A stretch of DNA of 64,000 nt, from the NCBI RefSeq assembly GCF_949987535.1, contig NC_080067.1:6820001-6884000 (forward strand), read 5' to 3'. This document shows positions 22,700-35,000 of the stretch, one piece after another. Source of the stretch: Balaenoptera acutorostrata. Its lineage: Eukaryota; Chordata; Mammalia; Artiodactyla; Balaenopteridae. The position numbers were made by a program, and so were the translations under genes. Under the pieces are notes generated by a model. The model had not been told where the DNA came from, ran no database searches, and saw only the letters and a list, made by a program, of their open reading frames with translations. The number at the start of each line of letters is the position of its first letter. Position 1 is the first letter of the stretch.

Positions 22700-24350
22700 A
22701 TTACATACCCATCGTTACTATCTACTGAGCCCAAAAACTTCTACAGCAAAAACAGCTAACTTGTCTAATCTCCTTCACTGTTTAGAAAAGAATCAAGTGT
22801 GTGACACTGGGGGTGGCTGCTTTGAATCTACAGCACCCCCTGGCCATAACACCAGATGGACCTGTGTACACTGGTATAACTGTTCCTTCAAGTTTCCCAC
22901 TCTCCAATAGCTGGCAAGGAACAACGTTCCCACTACTACCCCCACAAAAAAAACTTCACCCTGAATTTACCTAAAGTGTAGCAGAAGGCATCAAAAAACT
23001 TTATGACCTCAAGAGATTAAAATTCTTTAGAAGGGAGAAAATCTTGCTGAGGGAGGAAAAGAGAAAATGTTAGAAGGCATTGTAACACACAAAAAAAATA
23101 GATGAAAAGAGCATGCAGAACTTCAGATTAAGCTTCTCTGTAAAAATGTGAGCCACATAAGGAAAGAAGAATTAGCAATTCTACATAGTCTGTATAGAAC
23201 TGAACTCTATAAAGAATTTGAGTTGTAGCACTGATAATACGAAACAATAAAACGTTATCCTTTTCAAGTTTTTTCTTTACAGATAAATTCTCCCCAGTCA
23301 GAGCCACCAAAATGTATTTTAATCAGAACCCTATTTGTATATAAAGGACAGATAAAATATAGGAGAGCATTTTTTTCTTTCTTTTCATGTTTCATCATTT
23401 CTTTGAGGAATGGAAACACAATAAAAGAATACTGATTTCCATTAATTTTCTTCTCCTTGCAAGTAAAATTAAGAGTGAGTCAGTGAACAATTCTCTACCT
23501 TTCCTTTTTTTTTTTTTTTTTTTTGCTCCTAATTCTCCATCCAGTCAATTTCTAATAATAACAAGAGGATTCTGCACCATGTAGTATTAACATAAACACA
23601 TTTCTTTGGTGAGTGAAATGGCATTATATTGCAAAGATTTAACATCTACTTCCTATTAGAAGTCAGAAGAGGCAAATTCCAATTTCACTTACTCAGGGGT
23701 CATTCCAACTTACCAATGTCAGCAAATAAGAGTCAGTAAGTCTTGGTGGCACAAGTGACTCACCAATTATTAAAGTGCACTCAAACAAATAAACAAAACA
23801 AAACAAAAAAATCTGAAGGAAAAGTTTCCTCAGAAGTTACTCAGAGCCACCCAAGAACAAATTCAACCTTAAGGAGTCTGCATAATATTAAAAAGAAAAC
23901 ATTACGCTCTTACTAAAATAGCTCCATAAGTAGGAAGACAAAATACTGCACATGCCAGTGAAACTCTAAGAGCTTTTTCTCTGAATTTTCACTTTATTCT
24001 TCACTTTTTTCTTTCTTTTTTGAGAAGGTGAATGAAGTGGGTTCCTTGGGTCAGTAGCAGGAGAGTGCCATTATAAGCAATATAGGAAATGAAACAAAGT
24101 CCCCCCTAAAACTGTGTTTCCCTGCTGAGTTTATGATTAATCTCTCTATCCAAAACCTCATTCCTTTTCTTGTCCCATCCTTGTTCTCTTCAGAATTGAG
24201 GAGTATCAAATAAAAGAGGGCATTGAAACCAAGCAGGACCTGCTGGGGCCTTCGCAGGTGCAAAATCCCCTACATGTCCCCTCCTTCTTGTTTATAGAAA
24301 AAAAGGCTTTAGTCTCCTAGCCTTCTCCCAGTTCCAAAGAACGGCTCCAG
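22700..24350. other. Low-copy non-coding stretch
   Basis: No transposon recognised. A poly-T run lies at about 23502-23524 and an AACAAA-rich tract at about 23788-23810. Small frames such as 22647-22910 and 24051-24263 have no recognisable domain. Confidence 0.45.
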
Positions 24351-24359
24351 CAGTTAATA

Positions 24360-24793
24360 ATCAGGACAATAGAGTCACAGGACTCCTAGTTCCTCCTGAA
24401 GGGATATAGATAACAATCTGATACATATTTTTGAGTTGTCCTGCAAAACTAAGACAACTGCCCAGGTGGATGATGGTGGCTACATGCTGACCACAAACAC
24501 ATAGACCACAGACTGGTTGGAACAAGAAGGTCAAGATTCCCTTGACCTTGTTACCTCACCACCAACCAATCAGAAGAAGGTCCATGAGAGATCACACATC
24601 CTACCACTTTCTCCCCTAATGCCATCTTTAAAAATCCTTCCCTGAAAGCCATCAGGGAGTTTGGTCTTTTGAGAATGAGCTGCCCATTGTCCTTGCTTGG
24701 CGCCCTGCAAGTAAACCCATGCTTTGCTATTAACACCTGCTGTCAGAGTTTGGCTTTCTGTGCCGCGGGCACAAAAGCCCTTGCTCAGTAACA
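24360..24793 (+). mobile_element. Solo LTR-like relic of an endogenous retrovirus
   Basis: The 3' half reads like a retroviral LTR: a TTTAAAAA TATA-like box (about 24627), a CAAGTAAACC polyadenylation-like site (about 24708), and an end CTCAGTAACA near 24793. No gag, pol or env sequence follows, so it is probably a solo LTR. The 5' boundary is uncertain and no target duplication was resolved. The family is not assigned. Confidence 0.6.
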
Positions 24794-24799
24794 GAAACA

Positions 24800-26400
24800 G
24801 CCTACAGAAGGTGTTATTACATTCCTTGAAAACAGTACCTTAACCACCTTTCCATTAACACATCTTACATAGATTAAATTGGCTAGATTGTTCATTTTGC
24901 TCTGGAGATTTGCAGTACAGTCCCTATGGTTATGAGAAAGTCTCCCCATCTCTTCCAGAGAGACATGGCCAGCCCATCCATTCCTGCCTTCATAGTCCAG
25001 AACATTCTTTACAATTTTCTACCCTGAGCTGTTCCCTCAATAGGGAGAGTTACAAAAATACTTAAGGGATGCTTTGTATGTAAAAAACAAAAACTCTTAA
25101 ACTTCTTAAAATGAGATTATATAAGAGAGCTTTCTTGTTAATCTAGTGATGTTTCAATTGTTTTAAGTAATTGGACAAATTTTATGCCATCTAGTGTATT
25201 ATAAACTCATTAAGAAATAAAGCCCATTGCCAAATGATAGTAGGTAAAATCAAGCCACTTGGAAGCAAGAAAACAAAATAGATAACAATGTAAACTGTTC
25301 AATCAGGACTAGTATCATTTTAGTTTTTGGCCAAAACACTAAAACATGTCAGTAGGACAGATTGACAGGGGTCTTAAGAGCTCTTATTACTTTGGATTTT
25401 CACAGAGAGAAATTCAGACCTAGTGACTTAATAATGTTGATAGAATCATCCATCTTACCCAAAGAAAACAGCTAATCTACTTTAGCACTGAGTTCATTAA
25501 AGGCTGATTTTTTTCTCCGTCTTGTGGGAGAAGCAAGGTCTGGGATAAGTCACCTTCAGCAAAGTATTTGCACACCATTCCACTGACAGGTAACATGACA
25601 GCTCACAAATAAGGAAGCACAAGCATAAGGAAGCCATATATATTTTAGAAAACACTACAAATTGGCATTATTAAAAGACTGTTGACACACCAACTGGGGA
25701 TTAGTTAATGTATGTAAGATGCTGAGAGACAATTAAATGGCGACCCAAATGGAGATAGTAAAGGAAGCATAGATAGGAAAGAGAGGAGATAAGCTTGTAG
25801 AGGGGCTGGTGATGGTGATGAAGTCCAACAAGGTTTACTAGGATGTTCCATGCATTGGAACGGCTAAGTCAGGAGACAACCCAGGAACTGGAATAGAAAT
25901 CTAAACAGAGAGCCATCATAGTTGAGAAAAGCCTTGTTTCAAGGAGTAACTTTTTTACATAGATGACCTAAAAAGCATCTTCGAGATCTGAGTGTAGATC
26001 TAAAAAGCATCTTTGGGATCTGACTGTAGACTTCAAAAGCATCTTTGAGATGTGACTGTAGCAGGACAGGGGAAGATGTTCTCAATAGCTCAGGAGAAAC
26101 AGGTCTTTTGCCGTTTTACAAAGATGAGGCAGCCATAAAGGGGATCTTAATGGTCACAGGTTTGTAGTCAAGACAGTTTTTGTGAGGACACTATTCCTGC
26201 TAATGAGAAACCATGAGCCATCCTCCCATGTCTTGGGCAAAATTCAGAACTGGTATGGAGTCTGATTTTGCACAAGTGGTTCCTGTGAGAACTTCAGAGT
26301 GTAAAACAAGGAGTGTGTTTAAATAGTGACCAAACCCAATAGTTAACCTGTGCCTAAGCAAAAATTAAAAGAAAAATGTATAATAACTGTGATATAAGAG
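24800..26400. other. Low-copy non-coding stretch with a minisatellite
   Basis: Mostly unique-looking DNA. The only structure noticed is the three-copy 32-bp tandem repeat at 25971-26066. Confidence 0.45.
25971..26066. repeat. 32-bp tandem repeat, three copies
   Basis: Units begin AAAAGCATCTTCGAGATCTG, AAAAGCATCTTTGGGATCTG and AAAAGCATCTTTGAGATGTG at 25971, 26003 and 26035. Spacing is exactly 32 bases, with a few mismatches between units. A small local duplication, not a transposon. Confidence 0.9.
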
Positions 26401-26402
26401 CA

Positions 26403-26680
26403 CAAGGCCTGGGTTTGATGATGTTTATACCTGTGTGACCCTAGAAAATCTAACTCTCTAAGCCGAATCTATAATGATAGCACGTTATTGAACACCCTGC
26501 TCTATGCAAGACCTGTTTTAAGTGATTTACATGTATAATTTCATTTGATTCTGAAAACAATATAGTATTGCTGTTTTAGAGGTGATAAAACTGAGGAGCA
26601 GGAGAGTAATATTAACTTCCTCAAGGTCACGTGGTTGGTGAGTTTGAATTCAGGAAATCTGGTATCATGGCCCAAATGGA
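26403..26680. mobile_element. MIR fragments (sense piece then antisense piece)
   Basis: Up to 26460 a sense MIR piece is seen (GGCCTGGGTTTGATGATG, CTGTGTGACCCTAG). From 26479 an antisense MIR follows (TATTGAACACCCTGCTCTAT, CTGAGGAGCAGGAGAG, CCTCAAGGTCACGTGG). Both are ancient. Confidence 0.65.
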
Positions 26681-26724
26681 GGGTGAATTACTTACCTACA
26701 GCTACAGCTTATAAAAATCTACGA

Positions 26725-27125
26725 AATCATGTACAGGTAGCCCCCACTTTTCAAAACTTCACTTTACAGCACTTCATTTTTACCAAAGACCTGCTTTAGT
26801 ACCTGTTTTTGCTAACCAAAAGGAATCTGCAGAAGATTTTCACTTTTCCAAATAGCAAAAACAGGGTTCAGCATTTGTTTTGCAGCAGCTGTTAGAGAAG
26901 TGCTGGCCCCACCCCCGACCCCCAGCAGCGAAAGCCACACCTCTGAGCTCCTTCCCCAAGAACTACACCTCATATCTCAGCATGAAACCACCATAGCTTT
27001 GAACTGTGTCTGTGAGCATCTATGCTTTATCTCAACTTATGCATCAGTTCACAAATTGTCCTAAGATAACTGCTTCTTCACTTTATGCCATTTCCACTTA
27101 TGAAAGATTTGATAAGAGCACTCTA
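26725..27125. mobile_element. Unnamed ancient interspersed repeat
   Basis: The segment contains GTAGCCCCCACTTTTCAAAA and CACTTATGAAAGATTTGATA near its ends, and GCATCAGTTCACAAATTGTC inside. I recognise this as a repeated mammalian sequence, probably a DNA transposon fossil, but cannot name the family. Non-coding. Confidence 0.45.
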
Positions 27126-27300
27126 TTTTCAGAGAGTGGGGGAAACCTGTAATTTGATTATCTTCCTGGAAAGGCTGCCCCAAACTCAAATATTGTCACA
27201 TCTGCAAAAGCACTGTGTAAACTATAAAGCATTATTTAGCTTTACCTACTGCTAATATTTAGGGCTCCTGAACAAAATCTTACAAGGGAAAGGGCCCTCT

Positions 27301-27334
27301 ACACACACACACACACACACATACACACACACAC
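27301..27334. repeat. (CA)n microsatellite
   Basis: A run of about 16 CA units with one AT interruption at 27321-27322. Confidence 0.92.
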
Positions 27335-27439
27335 CAGCACTGTTGTCTCCTTGCACTAGCCAACTGTATCCTTCTCACAGCTGGGCACAAGCAAATGGTG
27401 GTGATCCCTATGGCAGGACCACTTTAGATCTTAAATACT

Positions 27440-27690
27440 AGTAATAACACCTACAACACATCAGGTACCTATTTTGTATCTGGCCTCTTACTTATTTTAT
27501 CTCATTTAATTTTGTCAATGATTCTATCATGTTAGAACAATCACTCCCATTTTAGAGATGAGGAAACTGACCCTGAAAGTGTTAATAATTGGTCTAAGCA
27601 TTCACAGCTAAGTAAGTGATGGAGTTGAGATTAAAAACCCAGGGTAGTCTTATTCCAAAATACGTGTGCTTTCCATCATACCACACTGTC
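27440..27690 (-). mobile_element. MIR SINE, antisense
   Basis: Antisense MIR text: CATTTTAGAGATGAGGAAAC (27549-27568), AATTGGTCTAAGCATTCACA, and GTGATGGAGTTGAGATT. Confidence 0.75.
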
Positions 27691-27744
27691 CCTCAAAAGA
27701 GGGGAAACCAGTGTTTTCAGTTACTTAATGATGCATGTAAAAAG

Positions 27745-28310
27745 TAATGGCGTGCATAAAACAATCATGTTATTATGTTAGCAGATTTTATGGGTCAGGA
27801 ATTTAGACAGGATTCAGCAGGGCTGGCTTATCTCTGTTCCACAATGTCTGAGGCTTTATCTGGGGAGACTAAAAGGGATAGGAGTGATGCAATATGGCCG
27901 GGGGTTGGAATAATCTAAAAACTTCTTAGATTGTCTGGTACCTGGACTGGAGTGACTTGAAGAAAAGGCTCAGCTGATCTGTTGACTGGATCATGTACAC
28001 ATGACCTCTCCTGTTGCTTGGGGTTCTCACAGTATGGCAGCTGGGTTCCAAGAAGAATTATCCAAAGAGAAAGAATCATAGAGTGAGCATTCCAAGAGAC
28101 CCAAGCAGAAACTGCCTGGCCTTTTAGGACCTCACTTTGGAAGTCACATAGCATCACTTCCACCCTAGTCCTTTGGTAGAAGCAATCACAAACCTGTTCA
28201 GAGTCGACAGGAGGAGACATAAACCCTCTGTTGGAGGGGAACTGACAAGATCACATTGCAGAACAGTATGGGGGATGAGAGCTATTATTGGGGCCATCTT
28301 TGGAAAACTC
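27745..28310 (+). mobile_element. Ancient interspersed repeat, LTR-like
   Basis: Text such as TTTATGGGTCAGGAATTTAG (27786), CATGACCTCTCCTGTTGCTT (about 27997), TATGGCAGCTGGGTTCCAAG (about 28033) and GGCCATCTTTGGAAAA (about 28290) matches a repeat I recognise as common in mammals. The family name is not certain. No coding frame. Confidence 0.5.
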
Positions 28311-28329
28311 AACCTAACACAAGAGTCTT

Positions 28330-28750
28330 TCTTTCAAGACTTCTAGCATTGGGTCTCCTTTGCAGAGAAGAGCCTGTTTCTCCCATTTTTCCCACACTTG
28401 AAATCTGTGTATGCAAAGATTTTATGCACTTCTCTTCCTCAACTCAATATTACCTACCCTTAAAATCCTAATTCAAGCCTCACCTATTCTACCCACTTCT
28501 TGGGAAACTCACCAATGTTAATTTATCCCTCTCCACCCCAGAATCCTCATAATCCTTATTTTGCATTTTGGCATTCATTTATGCTAAATTAGTAACATTA
28601 TTATGTTCTTCCTTCTGTTGCTATTAAATGTTCTTTAGGATACTATCAATATGTCTTGCCTCCCCAACTAAGTTTCTAAACACCTTATAGACTTCATTTT
28701 TAATTCCCCTGTACAAGGCACAACTTTGGATATAAATCTTAACCATCATA
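28330..28750 (+). other. Possible diverged L2 fragment
   Basis: Pyrimidine-rich text with TTCAAGCCTCACCTATTCTA (about 28462) and TAATTCCCCTGTACAAGGCA (about 28700) resembles a badly decayed sense L2 3' region. The likeness is weak. It is interrupted by the L1 stub that follows. Confidence 0.35.
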
Positions 28751-28761
28751 AAGACATTTTG

Positions 28762-29081
28762 TTGTCTACATCTGTAACTCATGGTTGCCAGGCGGTAAGG
28801 GTAGGGGGGGATAAATTGGGAGATTGGGATGGATGTATACAAACTACTATATATAAAATAAATAAGTTATAAAGACCTACTGTATAGCACAGGGAACTCT
28901 ATTCAATACTCTGTAATGACCTATATGGGAAAATATGGGAAAAGAATTTTAAAAAGAGTGGATATATGTATATGTATAACTGATTCACTTTGCTGTACAC
29001 CTGAAACTAACACAACATTGTAAATCAACTATACTCCAATAAAAAATTAATTTAAACAATTTTATAATCAAAAAAATTTTT
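28762..29081 (+). mobile_element. L1 3' stub with 11-bp target duplication
   Basis: Contains only L1 3'UTR: CTGTATAGCACAGGGAACTC (28882-28901), ACTGATTCACTTTGCTGTAC (about 28979), and the end ACTCCAATAAAAAATTAA (29033). The direct repeat AAGACATTTTG at 28751-28761 and 29082-29092 bounds it. Confidence 0.92.
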
Positions 29082-29189
29082 AAGACATTTTGGATTGAAT
29101 AATGTTATTTGCTAGTTTCCAAGGTCTTTGACTAAGCTTAATTAATGTGTTTGAATCTTTATTTTAATATATATGAAAATTCAGTAGTG

Positions 29190-29610
29190 ATTTCTATGTC
29201 TCAGTTTACCCAACAAGCACAATTGAAGGCCTACTGTGTTCATGGTATCATGCCATGTGCTGTATATATTAGGGCCTGTTTTCCTTAAAGGTACTATTGC
29301 AAAGGAAATAAGTCACAGACTTGCACGTGCACACATGAAAACAGAAATATATAAATGTCATGGAAAGGTACAGATATATTGCTGGGGACACTCAAAGAAG
29401 AGAGAGATTGGCTCTAGCTGTGGTATTGAGAATGATTCTAAGGTGAAGGTGTCATTCCAGCTGGTTACTGAAGGATAGATAATATTTGCACAAGTTGAGA
29501 TTGTCAAAAGACAGGTTGTAGGCAAGGAAAGAGAAAGGTTGGTCATATCTAATTGAAGGAACCCAAATTATTAGGTTGCTGGGAGGCCATTCTAAGACTT
29601 CTCTCCTGTC
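29190..29610 (-). mobile_element. Probable L2-type LINE fragment, antisense
   Basis: Text resembling the antisense L2 (GGCCTACTGTGTTCATGG at 29228, then GGTTACTGAAGGATAGATAA at 29462). Diverged, boundaries approximate. Confidence 0.45.
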
Positions 29611-29869
29611 TCATTTAGGGTTAGAAGTCTGAGCTTCTCAGCTTTGTCAGTATCCATAGTGTTCAGGTTTTCTATATTTGGAATTTAGATCTTCTCTCCA
29701 GTTAGTTATTTTAAGTGAAATTTCTTTTGAAATCCATAGTCCCCTCTCAATAAAGAAAAGCCTTGCATATAGATGCTTTCCTGTTCTCTTGAGGATTTGA
29801 CCAGACAAATTTGACCTAGCTTGCAGACTATTTTCTTGGCTATTTAGGGCTACAAATCCAACTTCCTCT

Positions 29870-30030
29870 CAATTTTTAATATGTGCACAAATCAACTGGA
29901 GATCTAATTAAAATGCAAATTCTGATTTAGTAGGGCTAGGGCAGACAGAGATTCTGTATTTCTCAAAAACCTACAGGTGATGCTGGTGCTTCTGGCTCCT
30001 TGGACACACTTAGAGTAGTAAAGATCTAGG
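29870..30030 (-). mobile_element. MER5A-like hAT relic
   Basis: Landmarks include ATTAAAATGCAAATTCTGAT (29909) and AACCTACAGGTGATGCTGGT (29969), typical of MER5-type non-autonomous hAT elements. Ends eroded. Confidence 0.6.
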
Positions 30031-30560
30031 TTGTATATGAGCAGCAACTAGTTCAGCCACATTGCCCACACTACCCCTTACCTAGTTCAGAGCCTTTTAT
30101 ATAATATGTGCTCAAATATTAAGTTTCAGGGAATATATGAGTAAAAGAATATATAAATGAATTAATTAACACTGAATAAGTTATTTTCCTATCACATAGG
30201 GTCCTGCTAACATATACATAAGGCAATTTCCCCAAATTTCTTCTAAGTCAGCAAATGAAGACCAGAAATACAGACTTTGGAACTCTCAGGGCCTTTGTTC
30301 ACCAGTGTCTTGTGCATCTGTAAATTCAATATCCAAAATAAACACAAATAACAGACAGTATTCTGCCTCCAAAAATGGACTTTACAGAGTCTTCAAGGAT
30401 GTTTTCCTTGACTCAAAGAAATAACCTAATTCTGTCATTTTTACTTTGTCCCCTTTTCATAACTTCTTACTTGAAGTCTCTCCCAATCTCTTAGCTGGAA
30501 ATAATGTTCCTTGCTTCTAAATTTTCCTAGGGCTCTTTCTGTACCTGTCCTCAGGAAGGC
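30031..30560. other. Low-copy non-coding stretch
   Basis: No coding or repeat signal recognised. Confidence 0.45.
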
Positions 30561-30563
30561 ATT

Positions 30564-30902
30564 TGTTCTAGACTCAAAATTCATATGTTGACATCCTCAA
30601 ACCCAATGTAATGGCATTTGGAGGTAAGGTTTTTGGGAGATGATTAGGTCATGAGGGTGGAGCCCTCGTGAATAGGTTTAGTGCCCTCATAAAAGGGACC
30701 CCAGAGAGCTCCCTTGCTCCTTCCACCACACGCAGAGAGGTGTTAGTAGTCTGAAACCCAGAAGAGAGCTCTCACAAAACCTGGCCATGTTGGTACCCTG
30801 ATCTCAGACTTCCAGCCTCCTGGGCTATGAGAAATAAGTGTCTGTTGTTTATAGCCACATAACTTATGGTATTTTGTTATAACAACTGGAACAGACTAAG
30901 AG
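30564..30902 (+). mobile_element. MaLR-type LTR (MLT1/MST-like)
   Basis: Strong landmarks of the ERVL-MaLR LTR: AAAATTCATATGTTGACATC (30577), GATGATTAGGTCATGAGGGT (30639), GGACTTCCAGCCTCC-like text near 30806, TGAGAAATAAGTGTCTGTTG with the polyadenylation signal (30828), and an ending GGAACAGACTAAGA. These LTRs are old and non-coding, and no internal retroviral sequence is attached here. Confidence 0.85.
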
Positions 30903-31830
30903 TGTTAACCCACATCAGCTCTCCTCATAGCCACTTATCTCATACTAATCTGTAGATTCCTTAAGGAGAATGTTTATGTTGTAACTGGAATCCCTACACT
31001 CCATCATCTGCACTCATCCCTGTGTGGAGAAGGTACCAAATAAACAATTATTCTGGGAAAGAAGCAAAGAATGTTGTGATTGACATTTTTCTAATTGCTT
31101 TATTCTAACATCTCTAGGGCTTGATAAATGTTATGGCCTGTTTAAAAAACAATACAGAGGAATCATTTTTCCATCAAAGGCCTAATATGGCAGCATTTAA
31201 CCATCATAACATCTAATCCAAAACTTAGATCAGGATGGATAAAAGAGTGACAATCTTCCTTCTTTTATGAAAGCAAAGGGAATTTTATTTAGGTGAAATT
31301 AATCCACCCAATAAGATCTCAAGCAGAATTCACAGCCCAGAAAATATGACAGGGAAAAGTATTCATTACTATTTGTGTATCTAATGTGTTTAAAACACCC
31401 TGGAGGTGCCACTCACCCAGACTTCAGAAGATAGAAGAGACAGAAAATAATTTGTAAAGGAAGAAATTCTAATTCTATTGAAATAGGAAGTGAGGGAAGG
31501 CCACTTATTGAGGTTATTGATTCTTTCAAGTACTTTGTTTAAATGAATTCAGTGTTCAGTTCATCTTAGATAGTACAACTAATGAAGGTTTTCAAAATAT
31601 ATTTTACATTTTTGCTGGTTTAATCATTACATCATTTACTCTTGCACAGCAACCTATTTGTTTGTTTTTTTTTAAAGGAGCTACCCAAAACCTCAAAGAC
31701 TTTTTATGAGTTCCTGTGTCAAAAGAGAACAAAACAAATATAACCAAGTAAATAACATTTAAGTATTTATTTATTTACTTATTCATTTATTTGTTTGTAG
31801 AAAGAGCCTAGACTCTAGGAGTTAGGAATA
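30903..31830. other. Low-copy non-coding stretch
   Basis: AT-rich with a (ATTT)n-like patch at about 31763-31796. Nothing else recognised. Confidence 0.45.
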
Positions 31831-31834
31831 AAAA

Positions 31835-32045
31835 ATATCAGGTTTGGAATCTCTGATACTCCATTTACAAGTGAGAGATTTTAATCAATTTTATTTGACT
31901 TCTCTAAGGCTTCCTTTCTTATTGGTTTTATGGATACACTTGCAGGAATTTCATAGGCTTGGTCCATGTAGGGATCCAATAAAATAACACATGAAAAACA
32001 CCCACGATAGTTTCTGGCATATAGTAAAATGGCAATAAGGGTTAG
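31835..32045 (+). mobile_element. MIR SINE, diverged
   Basis: Faint MIR-like text: CAGGTTTGGAATCTCTGATA (31840) and ATTTGACTTCTCTAAGGCTT. Low similarity; could be chance. Confidence 0.4.
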
Positions 32046-32059
32046 TCTCTTTTGTCTCC

Positions 32060-35000
32060 CCACAGTCCCCAAATTTTCTGTAGGTAAAATATAAAAGAAC
32101 CTTCAAGACAATGTTTGAGCTGAGAAAATTGTTATCTTCTGTGTCCTAAACCAAAAAGAAACCATGCCATCCACTTCACTCTCTCTTTCCTCTTTATCTG
32201 TGCAGTGAAATGCTGGGCTAGACCTTGAAGAAACATTATAAATTGTTTTCACATTCACCCCAATATGTCTCCCTTCTTAGAGGGCTTTTCCTGTCCTCAC
32301 AGGGCTTTCTTAGCAATGGAGACAGCTCCAAATCAGAAAGTACATCCAGATATTGCACAGGAGAAGAAAGTTAAAAATCAAGGGTATAATAAAAATGGAG
32401 AGAGCATACCAAAGAGAATATTTGCTTAACATCACTACCATTTATAATCCCTTCACTCCCATGGATCAATAACTTCACCTTCTGGGTATAACCTACTTGT
32501 GTGATGAGGGTGCCATTGGTCTTTAATCCACATCAGGGCTTCTCCTCTTGAAGGATAGTAGAAACAATAGTGTAGACTGTGTCCAGAAGTCATTTTGGCC
32601 ATAAAAATGTATCTTGAATGTGAAAGATACTTAGTAAATGCTAGATAATTTCTGGTGAATTATTTCTTGTATTCAGCAGAAACAGTAGACTATTGGGTAA
32701 GCCTGATAAACTAGTTAGTTACCTCATTCATTTATTTAATTATTTGTTCATTCATTCTTATGTTCATTTATTCATATGTCCAGTAGTCATCTATTGATAT
32801 TCTAGTATTTTTAAATTGATGGGTGAGGCACAGTGGTTAATACTCACATGCAGGGCCCACCTCATGGGCACATGGCCAGTTGCAGTCACACAGGGTCTTG
32901 CAATTGGGATGTAATGCTCCTCAGTCACTGTCTTGAAATTCTTACTAATTTTATATTTAAATTTGTGTTTTAAACGTGAAGTCCAATGGGACAATGAAGC
33001 ATACACTAGGGAATCATAGATTCAGCTCATGCATGGTCCAACCTCCAGCCACCACCCTAGGATGGGTTTTTGGCCACCTTCTCTTCTCTAGTATCCTGGG
33101 CTGCCCTGTTCTCATTCCACTGCCACTCTCCACCCCTGGGTGGGGCTTGGGCACAAGCATGGAAAGGTCAGTGTTGGGCACTTGCCCCAGAGCACCTCAG
33201 GGTGGAGCATGGCAGTGACTCCTTGAGTGCTTTGGACAGGCAATTTTGTGGAAGCCAGCCTACCTAGTACATTCTGGTGCAGCTGTTGAAATGCTCTTGG
33301 AAGATCACCTGTCCACTGTAGGTTAAGGTAGCAAGGCCGTGGGAGGATAGATGCCTAGTTCAACTTTCAGAGGCATCGGTCTAGCAACTGGCAGGAGAGG
33401 GAACCCAGCTTGCTGGTCCTGCATATACACATAGAATGGGGTCCCTTGGTGCCTGTAAGGTTTACACTTTCTCCTTGAGTATCCCTGTACTAGAGAGATT
33501 GCAATGTTAATTAGCAAATAAAAAACACCATGACAGGTGAAGAGAGACACAGTGGAAGAAAAAAAACCACCTATTTTCCTGCTTTTTAAACAAGAACCTT
33601 TACATTTTTGTTTTGCATTGGGTCCCAAAAAATTATATAGCCTGCCCTGAATACATAAATAGGCTAGTCTTCATTTTCAAGGAGATTATAAATTTCCATT
33701 GAATGAGGAAGGCAAGTTTTATATAAAAAGCTCTAGTGGTTTCTCTCTCTTCCAAGAGCCCTCCCATCTCCTATAATATTCTAAGAGTGCCTGACATTGG
33801 TCAACCCCAATGAGAAGTCTGGGAAATGCAACTGGTAAGAATCAGACCCTTGTAATGCAGGGCAGAGCAAGAGAAGGGCAAGGTATACAGCTGAAGGAAA
33901 CAGGCCCAAGACTGACTAAAAGAGATAAGATGTCGACACAGAAAGGCAACAACATATAATACAAGGGCAATAGATAGTAAATATCCAGGTAATCTGTTCT
34001 ATAGAAGCACAGAGATGAAGAAGACAGGAGAACTTACTCCAAATTTGCTCCAATGGGAGTTACTCTAAGCCACTGTATTGGACAGAACTTAATTCATCCT
34101 TCCTAGGCTCTCCTCTTTCCCGCACATAGTCCCGTGGTCCTCAGAAACATGTAAACATCCTTAGCCTCAACACACTCTGGGTGCAGGCCAATTACAACAA
34201 CACACTCCTGGATCCTCCACCAAAGCCCACATCCTCCCCTAGAGGTTCAGGACACAGTCAGATCCCAGCCCACAATCTGTTTTTGTCCTTTCAGACATAA
34301 ATCCAGCAACTGCTGGACATCCGGTGTCCATGCCCTCTGAGTAACTCCTTGAGAGCCCCCTCACTAGGCATAGGTTCTAGGGTAACAGGGCTATGCAGTC
34401 CCCAGGCATGGTGGGAATTCTAGACTCAATAATATTTCTGTTCCAAGAAATCTATTTTCCAACGTCCTCAGATCTCTGGAAACTCTGTGTTTTAAGTCTT
34501 GATCTGGCTGAGAGCTTCAAAAGTCATTGAGCAGATTCACAGTCATTTCCTCCCGTGGAGGTGAGGAAAGATGGCTACTGTCTCTGACTGCCGCTCTCTT
34601 GATACACACAGAAGTGGTGTCATCACTGAAACTATGAGGAAGGTCACAACTCTAAAGTCGCTGGTTATACAACTGAATTGAGCCACAAGCAATAAGGCAA
34701 AGACACTTTTTCAAGGCTATTTGGGCATGCTGGAGGGAGTTGTGGAGATTCCAAAAACACTGCCAGAGCACCTTCCAGCACTTTTTACTTATGCTAAACT
34801 GCGGATGGAACTACATTGGAAAATTTGCCTCGACAGGTTAAGAGAGAGAGAAAAAGAGACTCAAAATTCAGCAAATGAATTTTCTATAGAGTCTTCTGTC
34901 TCCCTCCCCAATCTCTATCCACAAACAAGTTCAATTCAGTTTTCCCTCAAACATGTTGTGATTTCTCAGCCCAAGTGTGCCAGCCTATCCTTGATGACAA

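Noticed and set aside
24051..24263. 70-codon antisense frame next to the LTR
   Set aside because: Too short and without retroviral or host likeness.
32976..33267. Possible exon in GC-richer DNA
   Set aside because: Two overlapping frames are both open, neither has a domain, and no convincing splice or promoter context is visible.
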